From the NCBI GenBank assembly GCA_036478815.1, contig JAZGEP010000027.1:1-5105 (forward strand): a stretch of DNA of 5,105 bases, in the 5' to 3' direction. This document shows positions 1 through 4,623 of this stretch, piece by piece. The position numbers and the translations under genes are program-made. Position 1 is the stretch's first letter, and every line of letters begins with the position of its first letter. The notes beneath the pieces were generated by a model. That model searched no databases and was not told the DNA's origin. It saw nothing but the letters and a program-made list of their open reading frames with translations. The stretch comes from DRLZ01 sp036478815. GTDB lineage: Bacteria; Pseudomonadota; Gammaproteobacteria; Methylococcales; DRLZ01.

Positions 1-344
1 CAATTACAGCAAAACCAGGCGAGCTAATCTTGTCACTGGATTTCAAACATTCACTGATTGGCCCAGACCAGTTATTATCATCTTCCAGATACTGGCCAGA
101 ACAAGTGATCATCATGACACTCAGCAAAGTAGGCACAAACACAGGCCCAGACTGGGAGCGCCTTGAGCAAATCCAGCAGATGGCAACTCACAGTCAGCTT
201 GTTGCTGCAGGCGGCATCAGAGGTTTCAGCGATTTGAACAGACTATCACAAATAGGCATCCACAGCGCTTTGCTTGCAAGCAGCTTGCATAGTGGTCAGC
301 TCAGTGATGTTGATATAAAGAGGTTAACGATGCTCAGTCAGTAA
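1..344 (+). CDS. HisA-like TIM-barrel protein of the H4MPT gene island (5'-truncated)
   Basis: The reading frame is open from the left edge (first full codon at 3) to a TAA at 342-344, so about 113 C-terminal residues are visible and the start lies outside the window. The sequence reads as the C-terminal half of a (beta/alpha)8 barrel related to HisA (ProFAR isomerase). ELILSLDF looks like an inner strand, and VIIMTLSKVGTNTGPDWERL contains the next one. AAGGIRG is a typical phosphate-binding strand-loop, and SALLASSLHSGQL is the last strand and helix. The GGIRG plus A..ASSLH.G pattern is what HisA/HisF proteins use to grip the substrate phosphate. HisA-like proteins of this kind (COG1411) recur in the archaeal-like C1 gene clusters of methylotrophs. 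This one faces fae tail to tail. A role in H4MPT or methylofuran synthesis is inferred from context, and no substrate can be named. True HisA is less likely because no other histidine gene is present. Confidence 0.8.
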   Translation, partial: ITAKPGELILSLDFKHSLIGPDQLLSSSRYWPEQVIIMTLSKVGTNTGPDWERLEQIQQMATHSQLVAAGGIRGFSDLNRLSQIGIHSALLASSLHSGQLSDVDIKRLTMLSQ

Positions 345-365
345 AAACATCAGCGTTCAGCAAAC

Positions 366-395
366 AAAAAAAATCGCCACCATGGATGGTGACGA
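366..395 (-). terminator. Intrinsic terminator of fae
   Basis: Read on the minus strand, about 90 nt after the fae stop, there is a 10-bp stem. Its arms are at 395-386 (TCGTCACCAT) and 383-374 (ATGGTGGCGA), with one G-U wobble and a tight loop around UCCA. It is followed directly by eight U residues (complement of the A-run 366-373). This is a classical Rho-independent layout for transcription coming from fae. On the + strand the stem also forms, with a C-A mismatch, but no U-tract follows. It is therefore probably a poor terminator for the converging HisA-like gene. Confidence 0.8.
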
Positions 396-487
396 TCTTA
401 ATGTCTATAAAGACTCAGTAACCAAGTCTCTCAACCAGCTCAGCAGACTCTGCTTCAGGTTAAGAAAAGCTCAATCAGTGATATCAA

Positions 488-997
488 TTATTTATGTGCT
501 GCAAATGGGTGTTTCGTTGATTTATGGGCAACCACCTCAATCGCTGTTGGTTTGCCTGCAACCGCACGCTCAAGCGCTTCTTTGGTAGCAGTGTAATTGT
601 AATCCTGAATCTTTTTATCGTCTTCAGCCAACCAGTGAATGAAAACGCCAACACAGATAAACAAATCTTCTGCTTCTTCTGCAGCAATAACCCCTTCCTC
701 AACACAATCAGTAATAGCCATTGCAACACCACGTTGAGCAGGACCAAACATTTGAACTGCTTGTTTGCCATTTTTGATGGTGACTTTGTTAAACATCACT
801 GTCGCTGGTTTACACATCAAGTCTGGAGCAACAACAGCCAATAGACTGGTGAATCCGTCTTTGTTGTTAGTCAGACTGGTTGCAAATGCAGTTTCAGCTG
901 CACTGCCACGTGGACCTATGATCAAATCGATATGTGCGACTTCATTACCATCGCCATGTAGAGATTCACCAACCATCATTTTCTTAATCTTTGCCAT
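488..997 (-). CDS. fae: Formaldehyde-activating enzyme Fae
   Basis: Fae catalyses condensation of formaldehyde with tetrahydromethanopterin to methylene-H4MPT, the entry step of the H4MPT-linked formaldehyde oxidation and detoxification pathway in the cytoplasm. The 169-residue product has the normal length of bacterial stand-alone Fae and shows its hallmark blocks: VGESLHGDGNEVAHIDLIIG (9-28) with PRGSAAETAF after it, NNKDGFTSLLAVVAP (44-58), CKPATVMFNKVTI (62-74), the very conserved QAVQMFGPAQRGVAMAI (79-95), VGVFIHW (116-122) and the C-terminal KHPFAAHK. The GDGNEVAHID block carries the conserved histidine thought to be catalytic in the family. ATG at 997 is preceded by AGGAG and by a second purine run, AAAGGAAA. 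Fae is not fused to another domain here. It lies 224 bp after orf7 and has its own long leader and terminator, which fits separate, strong expression. Alternative Fae-like paralogues exist, but this sequence matches canonical Fae. Confidence 0.97.
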   Translation of the reverse strand: MAKIKKMMVGESLHGDGNEVAHIDLIIGPRGSAAETAFATSLTNNKDGFTSLLAVVAPDLMCKPATVMFNKVTIKNGKQAVQMFGPAQRGVAMAITDCVEEGVIAAEEAEDLFICVGVFIHWLAEDDKKIQDYNYTATKEALERAVAGKPTAIEVVAHKSTKHPFAAHK

Positions 998-1008
998 TTT
1001 CCTTTAAG

Positions 1009-1013
1009 CTCCT
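1009..1013 (-). promoter_or_regulatory. Shine-Dalgarno site of fae
   Basis: On the minus strand AGGAG stands 11 nt before the fae ATG. A second purine run (AAAGGAAA) directly abuts the ATG and is too close to be the main site. Together they support ATG 997 as the start. Confidence 0.6.
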
Positions 1014-1052
1014 GTGATATATAAACTAAATTTTTTTGTAATGTCGATTCTG

Positions 1053-1080
1053 TTAATAAAACTATTCACAGTTTTATCAA
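1053..1080 (-). promoter_or_regulatory. Candidate sigma-70-like promoter of fae
   Basis: On the minus strand TTGATA (1080-1075; 5 of 6 to the -35 consensus) is followed after 16 nt by TATTAA (1058-1053; 4 of 6 to the -10 consensus). It lies about 55 nt before the fae start codon. The leader between orf7 and fae is AT-rich and contains no gene, so a promoter is expected here. The boxes are only moderate matches, and other pairs in this leader (for example TTGACC at 1195-1190 with GACAAT 16 nt on) are possible. Confidence 0.35.
1056..1077. repeat. Perfect 8-bp inverted repeat in the fae leader (possible operator)
   Basis: ATAAAACT (1056-1063) and AGTTTTAT (1070-1077) form a perfect inverted repeat with a 6-nt spacer. 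The dyad covers the spacer and both box edges of the candidate fae promoter. Its size and placement suit binding by a dimeric regulator. It could also form a weak RNA hairpin, but it is AT-rich and has no terminal U-run. Function is inferred only from position. Confidence 0.4.
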
Positions 1081-1221
1081 AGCATCATACTCTTGCGTTT
1101 TAATTGCTGCCCTGCTTAGAAACAGGTATGAAATAAGCGATCAAATTAGCCAGCTTCTTATAACAGTATTGTCACCGATGCATATAACCGGTCAATTTGA
1201 AACACTAGATCGAATACTCGT

Positions 1222-2118
1222 TCACTCAACGCCCCATCTTAACGTATCCAGTCTCTCGGCAAATACAGACGTAACAGTCAAATCCGCCGTTGTTCCTGGA
1301 TTAATCCCTGCAGCTTTGAACTCAGCATCCACATCCTTGAGAATACTGAATAAGTGTTCAGGCTTATCAGGGCTAAACTCCTGCAATTGCTGATTGACAA
1401 GAGTCATCCTGCTGGCTACCATCCGGGTAAACCGTTTTCCATGTTTACGTTCAATCAGGCTATCTGGAATTGATGCCAAAAAACTGGCATAAACAGACAG
1501 TGTCGCCCATCGCTCATCACCATAACGCGAAAGTGCTTGCCGATAGCAAGGCACTCCATATTCAAAAATATCTTTGTAATCGTTTGCATATTGATATGCA
1601 ACACGATCTCTGTTAGATGCGAGACACATCGCTTGCTGAAGTGTTACCTGAGGTTGTTCTGCAACATCTTGCTGATCTGCATGTCCAAGACCGCCAGGTT
1701 TTGCTATTCTAATGGCTTGATAAACCCAATCGGCATCAGTTATGGATGTTGTATCAAGTACAATACTGACTTGTTCGCGCAGCGAAACTGCGTTTTTTTG
1801 ATTAGACAGTAGTGTTTGGAGCCCCTGGATCAATGGCGCGCACAGTAAAACGATGCCCAAATTGGTGTTGCAACCAACAGCATCGTAGGTATCCCTAATA
1901 GAATAAAAGATTTTCTCTCCTAATGAAAGAGCAAAATCTGTGATGGGCTTAGCACTTACGCTAGCACTGACTCTAAAGTGTTCCGCTGTCATATCGTGAC
2001 CAGCCGCATAAACACTGACATTACCGGGTTTAAAAGTCAATATATCAAGCTCACAAGCATGCAGCCAGGCATTCAGGATTTTTTCCCGAATCTGACTTTT
2101 ATGCTCAGATTGCAGCAA
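1222..2118 (-). CDS. orf7: CitG/MdcB-like (triphosphoribosyl-dephospho-CoA synthase family) protein, Orf7 of the H4MPT island
   Basis: A protein of 298 residues related to the CitG/MdcB family, whose known members join ATP-derived triphosphoribose to dephospho-CoA to build the prosthetic group of citrate or malonate decarboxylases. Visible family blocks are LTFKPGNVSVYAAGHDM (27-43), GCNTNLGIVLLCAPLIQG (82-99), PGGLGHADQQDV (141-152) and the C-terminal INPGTTADLTVTSVF (272-286). The GCNTNLG form of the second block is the version I associate with Orf7 of methylotrophs rather than with CitG itself. No acyl-carrier or decarboxylase subunit gene is nearby, so the classical role is unlikely. The neighbours argue for a step in H4MPT or methylofuran synthesis, substrate unknown. 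The start is TTG at 2118, because an in-frame TAA lies just upstream with no ATG or GTG between and the next Met is residue 43. It overlaps the end of orf5 by 14 nt, which points to translational coupling. Confidence 0.88.
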   Translation of the reverse strand: MLQSEHKSQIREKILNAWLHACELDILTFKPGNVSVYAAGHDMTAEHFRVSASVSAKPITDFALSLGEKIFYSIRDTYDAVGCNTNLGIVLLCAPLIQGLQTLLSNQKNAVSLREQVSIVLDTTSITDADWVYQAIRIAKPGGLGHADQQDVAEQPQVTLQQAMCLASNRDRVAYQYANDYKDIFEYGVPCYRQALSRYGDERWATLSVYASFLASIPDSLIERKHGKRFTRMVASRMTLVNQQLQEFSPDKPEHLFSILKDVDAEFKAAGINPGTTADLTVTSVFAERLDTLRWGVE

Positions 2119-3028
2119 ACCTGACCTGTTTTGTGTGGTTTAATTTGCCAATAAAGTCATCTACGAGACAATCAGCCACTGAAATATCACAGACTTTTTG
2201 TAGACCTCGCCATGCTGGCACACTGTTGACTTCAAGAACATACAACTGCCCCTGTGCGTCACTGATAATATCAACGCCGCCATAATCCATGTCCAGCAAA
2301 CTGACGGCATGTTCGGCAAGATCGGATAAGCCTTTATCCAGAACAGCAGGTTCACAACGCCCCCCTTGAGCAACATTGTTTAACCAATGAGTACCATTGC
2401 GTTTTGCTGCTGCAACCGCTTTTCCATTGATAACAAAGACTCGCCAGTCGAAGCAGCTGCCATCCGCAGAAGCTATAAAGCGTTGAAAATAATACACTCC
2501 ATTATGGTCAACCACATTACAGAGTTCGTCGATACGACTAATTAATTGCAGACCTTCTCCCTGTGAACCAAACAATGGTTTGAAGACCAGTTGATGACCG
2601 CTGAGTAATTGTTGTCGTGCAATGTGCATGGCTGGTTCGCGCTGACTAAACACCCAGGTTGCCGGCATTGAAATTCCTGCCTGATGGAGCAAATAACTGG
2701 TCAAAGCCTTATCAACAGTGCGTTCAATGGCACGACCATCGTTATAGACTTTGACTTCGGCTTGTTTTAAACCATGTAATACATTTAGATAAAACACCAC
2801 TTGTTCTAACGATCCACCAGGGATACCACGAACAAAGACTCCATCCGGTAATTGTGGATAAAACCCAGGAATACCCAACACTGTTAGGCCACCGTCCATA
2901 TGCAAAGCGCAGTCGGTCAATGACACCACAGTGCTGGTATATCCACGCGCTACAAAAGATTCGTGTAAATGTTTGCCGTGCCAGCCTGGATCATCGCTGA
3001 TAATTGCGATACGACCTTGTTCAATCAT
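2105..3028 (-). CDS. orf5: RimK-like ATP-grasp ligase, Orf5 of the H4MPT island
   Basis: A 307-residue ATP-grasp protein. An N-terminal Rossmann-like part starts with RIAIISDDPGWHG (6-18) and contains VRGIPGGSLEQVVFYLNVLH (66-85). The ATP-grasp core follows: YNDGRAIERTVDKALTSYLL (95-114), the lysine and glycine-rich loop LVFKPLFGSQGEGL (147-160), FQRFI (181-185), DWRVFVINGKAVAAAKR (194-210), HWLNNVAQGG (214-223), and the metal-binding end DYGGVDII (248-255) with LYVLEVNSVPAWRGLQ (262-277). E266 and N268 match the Mg-binding Glu/Asn. Relatives (RimK, MptN, CofF) add glutamate to proteins or cofactors. A glutamate or other amino-acid ligation on H4MPT or methylofuran is therefore a reasonable inference, unproven. 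The ATG at 3028 has no recognisable Shine-Dalgarno, and no in-frame start lies closely upstream. A 226-bp gap with a palindromic element separates it from mch, and its end overlaps orf7. Confidence 0.9.
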   Translation of the reverse strand: MIEQGRIAIISDDPGWHGKHLHESFVARGYTSTVVSLTDCALHMDGGLTVLGIPGFYPQLPDGVFVRGIPGGSLEQVVFYLNVLHGLKQAEVKVYNDGRAIERTVDKALTSYLLHQAGISMPATWVFSQREPAMHIARQQLLSGHQLVFKPLFGSQGEGLQLISRIDELCNVVDHNGVYYFQRFIASADGSCFDWRVFVINGKAVAAAKRNGTHWLNNVAQGGRCEPAVLDKGLSDLAEHAVSLLDMDYGGVDIISDAQGQLYVLEVNSVPAWRGLQKVCDISVADCLVDDFIGKLNHTKQVRFAAI

Positions 3029-3086
3029 TGAGTATTTGCAGAATGCACGCGGGACAACTGGGAATTGGTTTCACTTAGGGTTTGAC

Positions 3087-3245
3087 AATGAATAAGTTAT
3101 CGTTTTTGCGCTCAAATTTAGGCTAGACTCTGTTGATCTGATTGAGCAAAACCGCAGGCGTAGCGGGCTACGTTGAGGATTTTGCGATTGAAGATCGACA
3201 GAAGATGGCCTGAAGCTGGGATGCAAAAACGGTGACTTATTCATT
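3087..3245. mobile_element. 159-bp MITE-like palindromic element between mch and orf5
   Basis: The ends are 23-nt terminal inverted repeats at 3087-3109 (begins AATGAATAAGTTATCG) and 3223-3245, identical at 21 of 23 positions. The symmetry continues inward imperfectly: GGC, CTCTGT, GATCT and GCAAAA on the left correspond to GGC, TTCTGT, GATCT and GCAAAA on the right. It ends in a central hairpin CGTAGC-GG-GCTACG at 3159-3172, whose centre coincides with that of the whole element. Weak symmetry extends outward (GGGT at 3078-3081, ACCC at 3251-3254), reaching the mch stop codon. No reading frame of note and no clear target duplication are visible. It would fold into a long hairpin in the mch transcript. 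The size and form suggest a miniature inverted-repeat element or a large REP-type repeat. Mobility is inferred. Confidence 0.65.
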
Positions 3246-3254
3246 TACAGACCC

Positions 3255-4223
3255 TTAAAGATTAAAAGACTTGTTCAACAATGCCTCATCCAGCTTACCT
3301 GCCTGAAAACAGCGACCGCTATCAACCGCAGTAACCACTACTTTTGCCGGACTAAACAGCATTGGATCAACCTTGAAAAAATCATATTTGTATTCCTTGA
3401 ATATTTCAGCAAACGGTCGTCCGTAATCACGTGAAACCGAACTTGGCATTTGATTGGCAAGTTGCTCAGCTTCGTCATCACTGCCTTTCACAAATAAATG
3501 CACTTGACCTGCAAACAGAATCGCATCATTGGTGCGACCCATTGCCTGGATAAAGTCAGGGTGTGGAGGCGAAACTGGCGCACTGCCACTACCATCAACG
3601 ATATGATGTAATGGAAATTTCAGCTCATGGGCTTTATGCAACGCCACCTCAAGCACTCGAGCAACGACCTGCATACCACCCGCAAGACTGGATGTCGGCG
3701 TGAGAATTATGGTTAAATCTGTACATTTCAAACCACAGGCATCAGCGATTTCCTCAATTAAAGGTAATGGCGGAAGTTTATCCACTTCCATCACCAGAAC
3801 ACCGTTGTCTGCTTTATCCTCATAACCCAGTTCTTTATAAAGCTTTTCCTTCCTCGCCAGTGAGCGTGCTGGCCCGGAACCTAAAGCATAAAATGATGAT
3901 TTGCCTTCGCCATGAGATAAACTCCAACCGGCATATTGACTGCCCAGGCAAGCAATCACAGGATTTTCTGTATGCACATTGACAGTTAGCGGCCAGCGCG
4001 GCACATACGAACTATGCGACAAACTCACTGTTCCCAATCCGCCAAGACAGATTTCCGCAACGATGCGCCCTACTTCCAAACCACCATCAACATGAATACC
4101 AGCATCGATGATTGTGCATCCATTTTCGAGTTGTTCAACTCCAACTCTTAATGCACTGTTATGATTAATCAAACGCTCAACCAATGGTCTGGCGAGCTTA
4201 TTGACACTGATTGTCTCTGTCAT
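3255..4223 (-). CDS. mch: Methenyltetrahydromethanopterin cyclohydrolase Mch
   Basis: Mch hydrolyses 5,10-methenyl-H4MPT to 5-formyl-H4MPT in the cytoplasm, the step between methylene-H4MPT dehydrogenation and formyl transfer to methylofuran. The 322-residue product has the usual family length and is collinear throughout. Blocks include NGCTIIDAGIHVDGGLEVGR (34-53), EICLGGLGTVSL (57-68), PVIACLGSQYAGWSL (88-102), YALGSGPARSLA (112-123), the central LTPTSSLAGGMQVVARVLE (174-192), IVDGSGSAPVSPPHPDF (208-224), MGRTNDAILFAGQVHLFV (228-245) and SRDYGRPFAEIFKEYKYDFF (264-283) followed by KVDPMLFSPAKV (284-295). ATG 4223 has an AGGAG six nt upstream. It lies second among the minus-strand genes here and is isolated on both sides by palindromic repeats. 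Any promoter must lie in the roughly 60 AT-rich bp upstream or in the adjoining repeat. I see TAGAAT- and GATAAT-like boxes there but no convincing -35. Confidence 0.97.
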   Translation of the reverse strand: MTETISVNKLARPLVERLINHNSALRVGVEQLENGCTIIDAGIHVDGGLEVGRIVAEICLGGLGTVSLSHSSYVPRWPLTVNVHTENPVIACLGSQYAGWSLSHGEGKSSFYALGSGPARSLARKEKLYKELGYEDKADNGVLVMEVDKLPPLPLIEEIADACGLKCTDLTIILTPTSSLAGGMQVVARVLEVALHKAHELKFPLHHIVDGSGSAPVSPPHPDFIQAMGRTNDAILFAGQVHLFVKGSDDEAEQLANQMPSSVSRDYGRPFAEIFKEYKYDFFKVDPMLFSPAKVVVTAVDSGRCFQAGKLDEALLNKSFNL

Positions 4224-4229
4224 TGTTAT

Positions 4230-4234
4230 CTCCT
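4230..4234 (-). promoter_or_regulatory. Shine-Dalgarno site of mch
   Basis: AGGAG on the minus strand with a 6-nt spacer to ATG 4223 is a textbook placement and fixes the mch start. Confidence 0.8.
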
Positions 4235-4281
4235 GAAAATTTTTTATTATCTAATTCTATTTTGTCAGATTACTTAAGCGC

Positions 4282-4423
4282 GCATGAAATAACTTGTGCA
4301 ATTGGCGCAGAATTTTTGTTCGTATTCAAGGCGCAAAAATAGGCGCATAGTGAGCTATGCAACTGTTTATGCAACGCAGAAGACGGACAAAAAGACAAGT
4401 CAATTGCACAAGTTATTTCATGC
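4282..4423. mobile_element. 142-bp MITE-like palindromic element upstream of mch
   Basis: The terminal inverted repeats are 23 nt and identical: 4282-4304 (begins GCATGAAATAACTTG) and 4401-4423. Inward, the left TTTTTGTTCGTATTC matches the complement of the right GAAGACGGACAAAAA with few changes. The element closes on a hairpin GCATAG-TGAG-CTATGC at 4345-4360, whose centre equals the centre of the element. No protein is encoded. The build is the same as in the element at 3087-3245, though the end sequences differ. The perfect ends suggest recent insertion or selection for pairing. No clear target-site duplication flanks it. Its inner end lies about 58 bp from the mch start codon, so it may carry or disturb the mch promoter. 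Confidence 0.7.
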
Positions 4424-4442
4424 ACGTTCCTTAGGAACGTGC
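4422..4442. repeat. Perfect 9-bp hairpin at the edge of the palindromic element
   Basis: GCACGTTCC (4422-4430) and GGAACGTGC (4434-4442) pair perfectly around a TTA loop and overlap the last two bases of the 142-bp element. No U-run follows on either strand, so it is not a standard terminator. It may be part of a compound repeat or an RNA-stabilising structure in the upstream transcript. Confidence 0.55.
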
Positions 4443-4450
4443 TAAGGTAC

Positions 4451-4480
4451 GAAGCGCATCTTTCGCGATTTATGCGCTTC
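4451..4480. repeat. Perfect 9-bp inverted repeat with 12-nt loop
   Basis: GAAGCGCAT (4451-4459) and ATGCGCTTC (4472-4480) are perfect inverted copies. The loop contains the palindrome TCGCGA. No U-run follows. It lies in tandem with the hairpin at 4422-4442 and may belong to the same repeat family or act as a binding site. No function can be assigned. Confidence 0.5.
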
Positions 4481-4528
4481 TCTTCAGCTCATCCTATGTC
4501 TAACCAGCTTAACTTAATGACAATGTAA

Positions 4529-4606
4529 TGTCGGGTGCGTTACTCACGCCATTGCGACAGCAAACGGACATCCCAACGCCGACTGGTGCGTGAAACGCAC
4601 CCTACA
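4529..4606. repeat. 78-bp inverted-repeat element with GGGTGCGTT ends
   Basis: The outer 13 nt at 4529-4541 (TGTCGGGTGCGTT) and the complement of 4594-4606 (TGTAGGGTGCGTT) agree at 12 of 13 positions. The right end also forms a self-contained hairpin GGTGCGT-GAA-ACGCACC (4585-4601). The left end can pair similarly with ACGCC (4546-4550). Short elements with GTAGGGTGCGTT/AACGCACCCTAC ends are, from memory, common in many bacterial genomes, so this looks like one more dispersed, non-coding copy. It sits about 17 bp beyond the stop of the upstream ATP-grasp gene and could affect its mRNA 3' end. Confidence 0.6.
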
Positions 4607-4623
4607 GAAATACTTTTGAGTCA

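Larger units (their letters stand above)
4224..4623. other. 400-bp gene-free spacer filled with stacked repeats
   Basis: No credible coding frame is present between the ATP-grasp stop and the mch start. From the mch side it holds a short AT-rich leader with the mch ribosome-binding site, a 142-bp palindromic element, two perfect 9-bp hairpins, about 50 bp without a recognisable signal, and a 78-bp inverted-repeat element about 17 bp past the ATP-grasp stop codon. None of the hairpins is followed by a U-run in the direction of the genes, so no intrinsic terminator is evident. Confidence 0.75.

Noticed and set aside
442..454. Palindrome AGCAGACTCTGCT downstream of fae.
   Set aside because: It is only a short 6-bp symmetric word with a one-base centre. 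The better structure with a U-run at 366-395 explains termination.
382..588. A short + strand frame starting with ATG at 382 and running into fae.
   Set aside because: Its start codon lies in the fae terminator stem, it has no ribosome-binding site, and it overlaps the fae 3' end antisense.
484..1007. Overlapping open frames on both strands within fae (for example + 524-844, + 765-1007 and - 484-771).
   Set aside because: They are shadows of fae, which has an unmistakable family sequence across its whole length. None of the overlapping translations resembles a protein family.
3082..3104. A perfect TTGACA (3082-3087) on the + strand at the outer edge of the 159-bp element.
   Set aside because: No acceptable -10 box lies 16-18 nt further on, and the + strand downstream contains no gene.
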